A DNA stretch of 64,000 nucleotides, from assembly GCF_001435375.1 (NCBI RefSeq), contig NZ_AYYZ01000004.1:35551-99550 (forward strand), given 5' to 3'. This DNA comes from Ligilactobacillus araffinosus DSM 20653 (GTDB lineage: Bacteria; Bacillota; Bacilli; Lactobacillales; Lactobacillaceae). The notes beneath the pieces were generated by a model. That model saw only the letters and a list, made by a program, of their open reading frames with translations, was not told the DNA's origin and did no database searches. Of the stretch, positions 53,828 through 60,974 are shown piece by piece (positions within the stretch are counted from its first letter, which is position 1; the number at the start of each line of letters is the position of its first letter). The position numbers and the translations under genes were made by a program.

Positions 53828-53926
53828 ATGGCTGAAAAGCTAACGGCTGAAGAACTTGAGAATTTAAAAACAATTTTGATGCATGACAAAAAGTTGTATG
53901 AAAAGATTGTTAATTTAAATAAATAA
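53828..53926 (+). CDS. Small protein of unknown function (32 residues)
   Basis: A 32-codon gene read from the sequence: starts MAEKLTAEELENLKTILMHD and ends in KKLYEKIVNLNK. It is predicted to be one amphipathic helix with a break near residue 20; no membrane segment. AGAGGA lies five bases before the ATG, a promoter lies upstream and an intrinsic terminator begins nine bases after the stop, so it forms a complete transcription unit. I do not recognise a family. It stands between nnrD (divergent) and the NOX-like gene. Confidence 0.6.
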   Translation: MAEKLTAEELENLKTILMHDKKLYEKIVNLNK

Positions 53927-53932
53927 TTTTTT

Positions 53933-53965
53933 AGGGGCTATGGCAAAATTCATAGCCCTTCTTTC
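53933..53965 (+). terminator. Terminator of the 32-residue gene
   Basis: GGGGCTATG-GCAAAATT-CATAGCCCT (53935-53959) followed by TCTTTC. Nine bases after the stop. Confidence 0.75.
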
Positions 53966-54096
53966 AACTTTAGATCATAATCTTGAGTCAATCATATAAT
54001 TAATTCAAATTCTTCCAAGAAGATTAAAACAAAATTGATAAAAAAACATAATGCTAATTGTAAAATTACATATTAAATTTATTACGAGGTGAATTT

Positions 54097-55380
54097 ATGA
54101 ATAATCAAACTAAAAAATCAACGTTGGCGTTTCTAATTCTTTTCCCAATTATTATGCTAATTCCTTTATACATTTTAGGAAAAATGAAAGCTAAATATCT
54201 TTTTGGCGAATTGGCATACTGCCTATTTATATTTGATACCATTCTTGGTTTACGCCCTGAATGGATTGAACGTAAAGTTGAATTAAAAAAACTTTATATG
54301 ATTCATGGAATCGCTGCGATTTTAGCTATTTGCTTTGCCGTTTTGCATGATTTGATGAGTCATCTTCATGGAATTGCTGGTTTATTTGGAAATATTGCCC
54401 TTTATGGTTCAATTGCAATTACGATTTTGGCACTAATTTTTCTTTCCAATCAAATTTTAAATTTAATTCCAGGAATCAATAAAATCGTTGCTCTAATTCG
54501 TAAAATTGCAAATGAATTTAAAATTGATAGAGAATTAAATCTGCTATTTCACGTTTTAGCACCATTAATTGTTGTCTTTACCTTCTTACATGTTTGCTTC
54601 ATTCCTAAATTTAATCACCGTGTAGGATTTATGATTTTCTTTGTCGGATATTTCATTATTTTCGCAGCTTTATACTTGTATTATGGCGCATACAAAAAAG
54701 TTAAGCTTCCTAAATATAAAGTAAAATCATTAACGATGATGAATGACACTACTTATAAGCTCGTACTTGAATATTGTCATGGACATAAGGTAATGGCAAA
54801 AAGTGGAAAATTTATTTTCATTAATGCCCCATTTACTAAACCGGATGAATATCATCCATTCTCAATTGTAAAATCTGAAAAGAATGGGGAAACTATTACT
54901 TTAGGAATTAAAGAGTCCGGTGACTTTACTAAGAAATTAGCAAAAGTCCAACCAGGGGCAACTATTAAAATTAAGGGAGTCTTTGGGCATTTTTCAATTC
55001 CTAATAATAATTATCCAATTTTAACAGTTGCTGGTGGAATTGGCATTACTCCGTGTTTAGGACTATTAAACTCTTTACCAACCGATACAAAAGCTTATTT
55101 AGTATGGAGTGTCCGTTCTGCAAATGAAATTGTATTTAAGCATGAATTAGATCAATTATCACTAACGCACCCTAATGTAAAAATTATTATTCATGATACT
55201 TCAAAAGAAGGCTTTCTGAACCAAGAAACTTTGATAAATAAAATTCCAGAATTACAAAATAACAATAAACTTAATTGTTTCCTTTGCGGTCCTAAGCCGA
55301 TGATGGATGCCATTGAAAAAATCTTAATTTCGCAAAATATACCAAAAGATTTCATTTTAGCAGAAGGATTTATTTTTTAA
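54097..55380 (+). CDS. NADPH oxidase (NOX)-like membrane flavohaem oxidoreductase
   Basis: A 427-residue protein with about six membrane helices in its first 200 residues and a cytoplasmic FAD/NADPH module after that. Two helices carry paired histidines with NOX-family spacing: His70-x13-His84 and His152-x12-His165, ligands for two stacked b-type haems. The FAD motif HPFS is at 253-256, the nucleotide motif GGIGITP at 313-319, and CGPKPMM at 397-403 before a C-terminal aromatic tail (EGFIF). This matches bacterial NOX homologues such as pneumococcal SpNOX, which pass electrons from NADPH across the membrane to oxygen. Haem supply and true acceptor (O2 or ferric iron) are unknown. GAGGTG precedes the ATG. 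Codon use is AT-rich. Confidence 0.86.
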   Translation: MNNQTKKSTLAFLILFPIIMLIPLYILGKMKAKYLFGELAYCLFIFDTILGLRPEWIERKVELKKLYMIHGIAAILAICFAVLHDLMSHLHGIAGLFGNIALYGSIAITILALIFLSNQILNLIPGINKIVALIRKIANEFKIDRELNLLFHVLAPLIVVFTFLHVCFIPKFNHRVGFMIFFVGYFIIFAALYLYYGAYKKVKLPKYKVKSLTMMNDTTYKLVLEYCHGHKVMAKSGKFIFINAPFTKPDEYHPFSIVKSEKNGETITLGIKESGDFTKKLAKVQPGATIKIKGVFGHFSIPNNNYPILTVAGGIGITPCLGLLNSLPTDTKAYLVWSVRSANEIVFKHELDQLSLTHPNVKIIIHDTSKEGFLNQETLINKIPELQNNNKLNCFLCGPKPMMDAIEKILISQNIPKDFILAEGFIF

Positions 55381-55381
55381 T

Positions 55382-55434
55382 AAAAAAACAATTACCGGCC
55401 TTATTAAAAATAAGTTTTTGATAAGGCCGGTAAT
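55382..55434 (-). terminator. Long hairpin after the NOX-like gene, terminator-like on the minus strand
   Basis: ATTACCGGCCTTAT (55391-55404) and its exact complement (55421-55434) with an inner AAAAA/TTTTT pairing. On the minus strand it is followed by TGTTTTTTT; on the plus strand there is no T run. It follows the plus-strand NOX-like gene, so its orientation is unexpected. Confidence 0.6.
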
Positions 55435-55450
55435 TATGTAATCCCATCCA

Positions 55451-55479
55451 TTGAGGCCACGATCCACATCATGTATAAT
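55451..55479 (+). promoter_or_regulatory. Promoter of the Ser/Thr-rich membrane protein gene
   Basis: TTGAGG (55451-55456), a 17-base spacer ending in TG and TATAAT (55474-55479), 25 bases before the ATG. Confidence 0.65.
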
Positions 55480-55503
55480 CGATTTGAGGATTATATATAA
55501 GAA

Positions 55504-55953
55504 ATGGGTGTTTTTTTGAAAAAACAAGAATTTTCTAGAATGTCTAAATATCATAATAAATCACATAAATTACGTAATTTATTTATTATTATCATTGCTT
55601 GTGGAAGTTTAATTGCAATATTATTTGGAATTTCTTCTTTATCAAATAATCATTCAAATAAAACTTCAACAACAAATTTAAATAATTCATCGAATAACCC
55701 ACAAAGTTCGCTTGCCCCAAGCAGCGTTTCGCTTTCTTCAAATCAAATATCATCAACCGTTGATTCGACACCTGATACTGAAGAGAATACACCGTCATTA
55801 AATTCAACCAGTTTACCAGCAAATGCTTCAAATAATACTTTTGACGATTTGCAAGCAGCAATTGCTTATGGGCGTCAATGCGTCACCAACCATACCTGCA
55901 ATAATTTTAAAGTTGTAAATGATAACGGGAAGTATGTCGTTGAATTATATTAA
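55504..55953 (+). CDS. Membrane-anchored Ser/Thr/Asn-rich protein of unknown function
   Basis: A 149-residue protein: a basic N-terminus, one membrane helix (about 25-47), a low-complexity Ser/Asn/Thr/Pro stretch (about 48-110) typical of extracellular spacers, and a small C-terminal part DDLQAAIAYGRQCVTNHTC ... KYVVELY with two cysteines six residues apart. The likely topology is N-in, C-out. I recognise no family. The start could also be the ATG of MSKYHNK, 12 codons later; the ribosome site GAGGA is rather far (14 bases) from the first ATG. Promoter and terminator are present. Confidence 0.7.
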   Translation: MGVFLKKQEFSRMSKYHNKSHKLRNLFIIIIACGSLIAILFGISSLSNNHSNKTSTTNLNNSSNNPQSSLAPSSVSLSSNQISSTVDSTPDTEENTPSLNSTSLPANASNNTFDDLQAAIAYGRQCVTNHTCNNFKVVNDNGKYVVELY

Positions 55954-55983
55954 AAAATCAGCAATTGACTGCTGATTTTTTTA
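55952..55983 (+). terminator. Terminator of the Ser/Thr-rich membrane protein gene
   Basis: AAAAAATCAGCA-ATTGAC-TGCTGATTTTTTT, overlapping the stop codon region. The A run on the left lets it work in both directions. Confidence 0.88.
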
Positions 55984-56076
55984 TTATCTAAAGATTTGCA
56001 TCTACATAGCTTTATTACGCCACTTATGATAAAATTGGAACACATTAATTTAAAATTATACCAACGGAGGTTCGCT

Positions 56077-56850
56077 ATGTTATCAAATAAGTTGTATCAA
56101 ACCCCTGCTGATAAAAAAATTTTGTTATCAATTATTTGTTACTTTTTATATCTCATTGTTAGTTACTTTTCTTCAATGCTCAAAAATCCATTCAGAAATA
56201 TTATTATTTTTATATTTGTAAGTGCAACTGCATTTTTTATCTTTAACTATGTTAAAACCCTCAAATTATTAGCTAGTAAAAATAAAATTCGAAGTCCATT
56301 CATAACTATTCTTTTTATTTTGTTATTAGTTTGTTTTTTTGCAATTACAGTCCATCCTATCGAGAATATTAAAAATATTTTGACAACGTCACCGTTAAAC
56401 ATTTTTAATAGTTTAATTATTGCATTATCCGCTGGAATATTTGAGGAATTTTTAGTTCGATTATTAATGCTAGATGGATTAGCACAGCTTTTAAAAAATC
56501 AAAAATATGGTTTACTGCTAGCAGCTACCCTTTCATCCATAATTTTTGGATTTCTTCATTTATCCAACCTTACATTTCAACCTTTTAATATAACTTGTCA
56601 ACAAATATTTTATGCGACTGCAATCGGATTAATGTTTAGTTTTGTTCGCTTAAAAACAAATGGGATTTTACTTTGTGTGATTCTACACAGCCTTGTTGAC
56701 TTTCAACCAAATATAAATAGTAGTGGTTCAACAATGTCATGGGGAATATTGCTTAGCATTTTTATTCCAATAATGCTAGTTTCATTAGGATGTATCCTTC
56801 AACTTAATAATAAACTCCAACAATTACGTAAATTTGACACTAATTCATAG
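56077..56850 (+). CDS. CPBP family intramembrane glutamic protease (CAAX/Abi type)
   Basis: A 257-residue membrane protein with about seven or eight helices. The three family motifs are intact: EEFLVR (Glu123-Glu124, Arg128), FGFLH (His161) and HSLVD (His204, Asp208). Members include bacteriocin self-immunity proteins and PlnI/SkkI-type proteases in lactic acid bacteria. No bacteriocin precursor or transporter is visible beside it, so its role is open. Upstream in-frame codons are rejected; the ATG at 56077 has GGAGG six bases before it. Strongly AT-rich; an insertion sequence begins 25 bases after the stop. Confidence 0.88.
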   Translation: MLSNKLYQTPADKKILLSIICYFLYLIVSYFSSMLKNPFRNIIIFIFVSATAFFIFNYVKTLKLLASKNKIRSPFITILFILLLVCFFAITVHPIENIKNILTTSPLNIFNSLIIALSAGIFEEFLVRLLMLDGLAQLLKNQKYGLLLAATLSSIIFGFLHLSNLTFQPFNITCQQIFYATAIGLMFSFVRLKTNGILLCVILHSLVDFQPNINSSGSTMSWGILLSIFIPIMLVSLGCILQLNNKLQQLRKFDTNS

Positions 56851-56908
56851 TTAATAAAAAGAGTACTTTAAAAATGAAGTGAACCCCAAAAATTGGACAC
56901 TTTATTAA

Positions 56909-57757
56909 TTAGGCAATAAGGGACTGAGTTCTGTATTGAACAGGGCTTAGTCCTTTTAATTTTACCTTAATTCTGTCGTTATTGTAGTAATGAATATATT
57001 GATGAATTGTTTGGATTAAATCGCTAGTACTTCTATATAAGCTCTCATGTCCATAAAACATCTCTCGCTTCATAACGCTAAAGAAATTCTCCATCAACCC
57101 ATTGTCTAAGCTATTTCCCTTACGGGACATACTTTGAATAATCCCATGGTCTTTTAAAAATCTTTGATAAGCTGAATGCTGATATTGCCATCCTTGATCG
57201 CTATGCAGAATCATTCCCTTTAATGATCCATGACAACAAAGCTTATTTAACATATTAAATGTCTGATGAAGAGTAGGTGAAGTTGAGACATCATAAGCAA
57301 TGATTTCTTCATTATATCCATCTAATACTGGCGATAAATAAACCTTCTCCCCAGAGTTTAACTTAAATTCAGTTACATCAGTGTAGCATTTAGTCTTAGG
57401 TTGGTTCGCACAGAATTGACGTTTAACCTTATTATCTGCGATTTTACCAACCGTTCCTTTATAGGAACTATAACGATTACGCTTACGGATTACTTTACCG
57501 AATAAGCCCATTACTTTCATTAAACGCTTAACCTTCTTATGGTTAATTACCATACCATTGTGACGTAAAACACACGTTATTCGTCGATATCCGTAATTCC
57601 CGTGATGTTTATTGAATATCTTCCTAATTTGAAACATGACTTTTTTGTTTTGGTGATCCTTTTCATGAGAACGTTGATAATAGAAAGTTGAACGACTCAT
57701 TTTGGCCACTTTTAATAAGGCTGACAATGGGAATTGACAACGTAGTTGTTCAATCAC
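56909..57757 (-). CDS. IS3-family transposase OrfB (catalytic part)
   Basis: A 282-residue DDE integrase-type frame. An N-terminal HTH_21 region (HGNYGYRRI) is followed by the rve core with catalytic residues in CYTDVTEF (Asp), HSDQGWQY (Asp) and GNSLDNGLMENFF (Glu). It starts in the -1 frame relative to OrfA, and the GTG at 57755-57757 is unlikely to be its main start. It is normally made as an OrfAB fusion. Confidence 0.93.
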   Translation of the reverse strand: MIEQLRCQFPLSALLKVAKMSRSTFYYQRSHEKDHQNKKVMFQIRKIFNKHHGNYGYRRITCVLRHNGMVINHKKVKRLMKVMGLFGKVIRKRNRYSSYKGTVGKIADNKVKRQFCANQPKTKCYTDVTEFKLNSGEKVYLSPVLDGYNEEIIAYDVSTSPTLHQTFNMLNKLCCHGSLKGMILHSDQGWQYQHSAYQRFLKDHGIIQSMSRKGNSLDNGLMENFFSVMKREMFYGHESLYRSTSDLIQTIHQYIHYYNNDRIKVKLKGLSPVQYRTQSLIA

Positions 57758-58251
57758 TTTTGCTTTTTTTGATCGTTGATTGCCAATTCCCTTAATGCTT
57801 TTAAATAAGCATTTTCCGCTCTCAGATATAATAATTCTTTTTCAAGTTCCTTAATTTTTTTATTTTCTGGTTTGATTTCCTTTTGGTTACGTCTTGTGAT
57901 TGTCCTTTTCCTCGGTCTTCCTATTGGTTTATCAATCACATTATAACCGTTTTTTTGATAATCTCGAATCCAATTAGATAACATTCCATCTGAAGACAAT
58001 CCTAAATCTAACGCAACGTTTATTTTTGTTTCATGATCAATCAATACTCGATTGATTGCATTCAGTTTTTCTTCTTTGGACCACTTATGTCTGGGCCTAT
58101 CTAACCAAGAAATTCCATAGCGTTTTAATATTCGAACCAAATAATGAAAATATCCTTTTTCAATTGGATAAATTTCCTTTATAGAGGAGTATCCATATCC
58201 TTTTTGATACATACGATACATATTTAATTTGTCCTCTTTAGAAAAGCGCAT
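57754..58251 (-). CDS. IS3-family transposase OrfA (DNA-binding part)
   Basis: A 165-residue protein with two helix-turn-helix units (MRFSKEDKLNMYRMYQKG; then WSKEEKLNAINRVL with a LGLSSDGMLSNWIRDY recognition part), a basic GRPRKR hinge and a C-terminal leucine-zipper-like helix. The frame is open 12 codons upstream, but the ATG at 58249-58251 fits the family start and has a GGGGTG site. It ends in QKKQK just past the slippery sequence. Confidence 0.9.
   Translation of the reverse strand: MRFSKEDKLNMYRMYQKGYGYSSIKEIYPIEKGYFHYLVRILKRYGISWLDRPRHKWSKEEKLNAINRVLIDHETKINVALDLGLSSDGMLSNWIRDYQKNGYNVIDKPIGRPRKRTITRRNQKEIKPENKKIKELEKELLYLRAENAYLKALRELAINDQKKQK
57763..57769 (-). other. Programmed -1 frameshift heptamer A AAA AAG
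   Basis: In OrfA the codons CAA AAA AAG end 9 bases before its TGA stop. Slipping back one base on A-AAA-AAG continues into the OrfB frame as KAKVIEQL. This is the standard expression mode for IS150-type elements. Confidence 0.85.
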
Positions 58252-58355
58252 AAAAACACCCCAAAATTTTAGATTTATTTTGTCCAAAATTTGGGGTGCA
58301 TATCAGTATTACAGTCCCTTTTTATTAAATTATATAAAAATTTGATGATAAAAAA

Positions 58356-58377
58356 ATAAGACTTTTAAAAGCCTTAT
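58356..58377 (-). terminator. Orphan hairpin with T run, right flank of the insertion sequence
   Basis: ATAAGGCTTTTAAAAGTCTTAT on the minus strand (one mismatch, no loop) followed by TTTTTT. No gene ends in front of it; rplS has its own terminator 180 bases upstream. Confidence 0.55.
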
Positions 58378-58484
58378 CCCTAACGAAAACTAATTTTAAC
58401 ACTTAGTCCTTTTCTCTCTACCACTTACAAGTTTATATTACTCCGTGATAGAAAAAAGTGAATTAAAATTTCCTCAATTATGGA

Positions 58485-58504
58485 TTTTCATTCCTGAATG
58501 AAAA
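58485..58504. repeat. Perfect 9-bp inverted repeat in a gene-free stretch
   Basis: TTTTCATTC-CT-GAATGAAAA. It lies in the 268-base gap between the insertion sequence and rplS, which holds no open reading frame of note apart from the two hairpins described. It could be an operator remnant or part of a small RNA. Confidence 0.5.
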
Positions 58505-58535
58505 TAAATATTTTGTAAAATTCATATCCAAAATA

Positions 58536-58567
58536 TAAAAAAACAGCTGTGCCACAACACAACTGTT
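58536..58567 (-). terminator. Terminator of rplS
   Basis: AACAGTTGTG ... CACAGCTGTT (58542-58567, one mismatch) followed by TTTTTT on the minus strand, just after the rplS stop. Confidence 0.85.
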
Positions 58568-58573
58568 CTTTTA

Positions 58574-58930
58574 TTATTTACGACGACGTTCTGGAATACG
58601 TGCAGCCTTACCTTGACGATCACGTAAGTAGTACAACTTAGCACGACGAACGCGTCCTTGACGTACAACTTCAATCTTTTCAACCCGAGGTGTATGAACT
58701 GGGAAAGTCCGTTCAACCCCTACACCATTACTGACCTTACGAACAGTGTAAGTTTCTGAAACGCCTTCACCACGACGTTTGATAACAACACCTTCAAAGA
58801 TTTGAATACGTTCACGCTTACCTTCAACAATGCGTGCGTGAACCCGTACTGTATCCCCAGCACGAAAATCTGGAATATCATCACGTAATTGTGATTCAGT
58901 GATCTTCTTGATCAATGGATTTACTGACAT
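58574..58930 (-). CDS. rplS: 50S ribosomal protein L19
   Basis: A 118-residue complete ribosomal protein starting [20 protein letters not shown]. The frame is open nine codons further, but the ATG at 58928-58930 has GGAAG about eight bases before it and is the conserved start. L19 sits at the 30S-50S interface. It is transcribed from its own promoter behind trmD, with a leader of the L19 class. Confidence 0.97.
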   Translation of the reverse strand: MSVNPLIKKITESQLRDDIPDFRAGDTVRVHARIVEGKRERIQIFEGVVIKRRGEGVSETYTVRKVSNGVGVERTFPVHTPRVEKIEVVRQGRVRRAKLYYLRDRQGKAARIPERRRK

Positions 58931-59001
58931 GTTTTTCTTCCTTTCCCCGATATTCATGTCCAGTTGCAGCGGAATACCGTTAATATGGCAACTAAGCCAC
59001 G
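58931..59001 (-). ncRNA. L19 leader RNA upstream of rplS
   Basis: The leader contains AGTTGCCATATTAACGG-TATT-CCGCTGCAACTGG, which folds as GTTGC/GCAAC outside ACGG/CCG(C), then ACATGAATATCGG. The arrangement and position match my recollection of the Firmicutes L19 ribosomal leader, thought to bind L19 for feedback. The assignment was not checked with a covariance model. Confidence 0.65.
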
Positions 59002-59007
59002 TAAAAT

Positions 59008-59035
59008 ATTATCATATCTGCTACCAGTTTGTAAA
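59008..59035 (-). promoter_or_regulatory. Promoter of rplS
   Basis: TTTACA (59030-59035), a 16-base spacer and GATAAT (59008-59013), read on the minus strand, directly after the trmD stop. Confidence 0.7.
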
Positions 59036-59036
59036 G

Positions 59037-59768
59037 CTATTTTTGAGTTTTAAATTCTCGCAACCATTTTCGATCTTGATCCGTTAATGGAAAATCTTCA
59101 AGCAGATCTGGCCGCCGTTCGAATGTTCGTCGCAACGATTCTTTCCGGCGCCATTCGGCAATCTTTTGGTGATTGCCGCTCGTTAAAACTTCAGGAACCT
59201 TCATTCCACGAAAATCGGCAGGCCGCGTATATTGTGGATATTCAAGCAGGCCGGTTGAAAATGAATCACCAACCGCTGATTCATTATTTCCGAGAACGTT
59301 TGGCAATAATCGCACCGTCGCGTCAATGATAACCATCGTTGCTAACTCACCCCCGGTCAACACATAATCTCCTAGTGAAATTTCATCCGTTACTCGAGTC
59401 CGAATTCGTTCATCATACCCTTCGTAATGACCACAAATAAAGGTTAAATGCTTTTCTTGAGCCAATTCTTCCGCGACTTTTTGACTGAATTGTCGTCCTG
59501 CAGGATCAAGTAAAATCACTTTTCCCGGTTCCGGATGTTTTTCCTGCACCGCATCAAGCGCATCAAAAATCGGTTGAGCTTGCAATAACATTCCAGCGCC
59601 ACCACCATACGGCGTGTCATCCACGTGGTGCTGCTTATTGGTCGTATAATCTCGAAAATCCGTGACATCAATGTTTAAAATTCCGTTTTCCTGAGCTTTA
59701 CCGATCATTGAGGAATTCATTGGTCCATCGAACATTTCGGGAAAAAGGCTTAAAATATCAATTTGCAT
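59037..59768 (-). CDS. trmD: tRNA (guanosine(37)-N1)-methyltransferase
   Basis: A 243-residue SPOUT-class methyltransferase with a trefoil knot. It makes m1G37 and prevents +1 frameshifting. Signatures are [13 protein letters not shown] (about 53), [10 protein letters not shown] (about 113) and [14 protein letters not shown] (about 131). The start overlaps the rimM stop by one base; the two are coupled as in most bacteria. Confidence 0.98.
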   Translation of the reverse strand: MQIDILSLFPEMFDGPMNSSMIGKAQENGILNIDVTDFRDYTTNKQHHVDDTPYGGGAGMLLQAQPIFDALDAVQEKHPEPGKVILLDPAGRQFSQKVAEELAQEKHLTFICGHYEGYDERIRTRVTDEISLGDYVLTGGELATMVIIDATVRLLPNVLGNNESAVGDSFSTGLLEYPQYTRPADFRGMKVPEVLTSGNHQKIAEWRRKESLRRTFERRPDLLEDFPLTDQDRKWLREFKTQK

Positions 59769-60280
59769 TAGTCATCCAACCCATCTAACATATCAATAAT
59801 CACCTGATGATTTTCGATCTGAACGTCCTTTACAACGTCCTTAATTGCTGGAATCAGCAAATCTTTCTTGCCTGCGCGTTGAATTACCCAGACATCATTA
59901 GCACCGGATTCCATAATTTCCTTGACCTTGCCGATTGAATTTCCGTCCAAATCAACAACATTTAATCCAACAATTTGATGGTAATAGTATTCGCCATCTG
60001 CTAAATCATCTTGCTGATCCTCAGCAATTTTTAAATCCGCCTGCTTCAATGGTTCAACTAAATTAATGTCTTCCATTCCTTCAAAGCTTAACAAATCAAA
60101 CTGTTTGTGCTTGCGGTGACTTTTAACCGTTAATGCGACTGGATCCTTTCCCTTTTGAAAAGCATAAACCGTTGCTCCCGGTACAAACCGTTTTTCAGGG
60201 AAGTCTGTAATTGCCTGAACACGAACTTCGCCTTTAATCCCATGAGTATTAACAATTTTTCCAACTTGGTAATAATTCAT
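59768..60280 (-). CDS. rimM: Ribosome maturation factor RimM
   Basis: A 170-residue 30S assembly factor: an N-terminal RimM domain ([18 protein letters not shown]) and a C-terminal PRC-barrel ([37 protein letters not shown]). It binds S19 in the head of the 30S subunit. An intrinsic terminator lies just upstream, after khpA, so rimM-trmD is probably partly uncoupled from rpsP. Confidence 0.97.
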   Translation of the reverse strand: MNYYQVGKIVNTHGIKGEVRVQAITDFPEKRFVPGATVYAFQKGKDPVALTVKSHRKHKQFDLLSFEGMEDINLVEPLKQADLKIAEDQQDDLADGEYYYHQIVGLNVVDLDGNSIGKVKEIMESGANDVWVIQRAGKKDLLIPAIKDVVKDVQIENHQVIIDMLDGLDD

Positions 60281-60296
60281 GCTTATCCCTTTCTAA

Positions 60297-60337
60297 TAAA
60301 AAAACCTCCACAAAACATCTCTGCTTTATTGGAGGTT
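60297..60337 (-). terminator. Intrinsic terminator between khpA and rimM
   Basis: AACCTCCA (60303-60310) and TGGAGGTT (60330-60337) around a 19-base loop, followed on the minus strand by TTTTT. It lies 10 bases after the khpA stop and before the rimM start. It probably attenuates read-through from rpsP-khpA. Confidence 0.75.
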
Positions 60338-60347
60338 CGTTAAATAA

Positions 60348-60593
60348 TCAGTCAATAACGTTCAATTTAATCCGGCGATCATCGTCAATGCGAATCCCAT
60401 AAATCAATGACCGAATTGCTTGAACGACCGTCCCATTTTTTCCAATAACCCGGCCAACATCTTGCGAAGCAACCTTCAAATTAAAGTTCACAAACTGATC
60501 ATCATTTACCACTTCAATTGAAACTTCACCAGGTGCTGTGACCAACGCTTTGACAATCGTTAATAACAATTGTTTAACCGTTTCTTCTGTCAT
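60348..60593 (-). CDS. khpA: KhpA, KH-domain RNA-binding protein
   Basis: An 81-residue single KH domain with GxxG loop IGKNGT near 53-58. KhpA pairs with KhpB/Jag and binds RNA; in streptococci it affects elongation and division. The position between rpsP and rimM is conserved across Firmicutes. The ATG lies 15 bases after rpsP. Confidence 0.95.
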   Translation of the reverse strand: MTEETVKQLLLTIVKALVTAPGEVSIEVVNDDQFVNFNLKVASQDVGRVIGKNGTVVQAIRSLIYGIRIDDDRRIKLNVID

Positions 60594-60608
60594 TGAACTT
60601 TACCCTGC

Positions 60609-60884
60609 TTATTTCTTTGAGTATTTTGCTTCGTGGAACTTCTTCATTACCCCTTGACGTGAAAGAATGTTACGAACTGTGTCTGATGGTTGAGCACCAT
60701 TGTTTAACCACTTCATAATTTCTTCTTCCTTAAGGGTAACTGTTTCTGGGTTTGTTAATGGGTTGTATGTTCCAACATTGGCGATGAACCGACCATCACG
60801 TGGTGAACGTGAATCAGCAACAACGATCCGATAGAATGGACGCTTTTTTGAACCCATACGCTTTAAACGAATTTTTACTGACAT
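60609..60884 (-). CDS. rpsP: 30S ribosomal protein S16
   Basis: A 91-residue complete ribosomal protein starting [19 protein letters not shown]. The ATG follows AGGAGGTG. Its own promoter lies in the gap after ffh, so it heads the rpsP-khpA(-rimM-trmD) unit. Confidence 0.98.
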   Translation of the reverse strand: MSVKIRLKRMGSKKRPFYRIVVADSRSPRDGRFIANVGTYNPLTNPETVTLKEEEIMKWLNNGAQPSDTVRNILSRQGVMKKFHEAKYSKK

Positions 60885-60917
60885 GTTTGCACCTCCTATT
60901 AATTTATCAACATTAAT

Positions 60918-60946
60918 AATATACCAAGTTTTGAATTGGCTGTAAA
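60918..60946 (-). promoter_or_regulatory. Promoter of rpsP
   Basis: TTTACA (60941-60946), a 17-base spacer and TATATT (60918-60923), read on the minus strand, 34 bases before the ATG. Confidence 0.8.
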
Positions 60947-60974
60947 GGAAAATTTCTTGACAGTGAATATTTTT

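Larger units (their letters stand above)
56875..58305 (-). mobile_element. Complete IS3-family insertion sequence, IS150 type
   Basis: About 1.43 kb with two overlapping transposase frames on the minus strand. The ends are imperfect inverted repeats: TGAAGTGAACCCCAAAAATT at the left and TGATATGCACCCCAAATTTT at the right end (minus strand), both continuing TGGACA, about 20 of 25 positions identical. The 3-4 bases outside do not match, so no target duplication is visible. Both frames are open and a frameshift signal is intact, so the element may be active. Confidence 0.88.

Noticed and set aside
55592..55861. 89-codon minus-strand frame opposite the Ser/Thr-rich protein gene
   Set aside because: It has no start signals, and the plus-strand frame has a promoter, a plausible start and a terminator.
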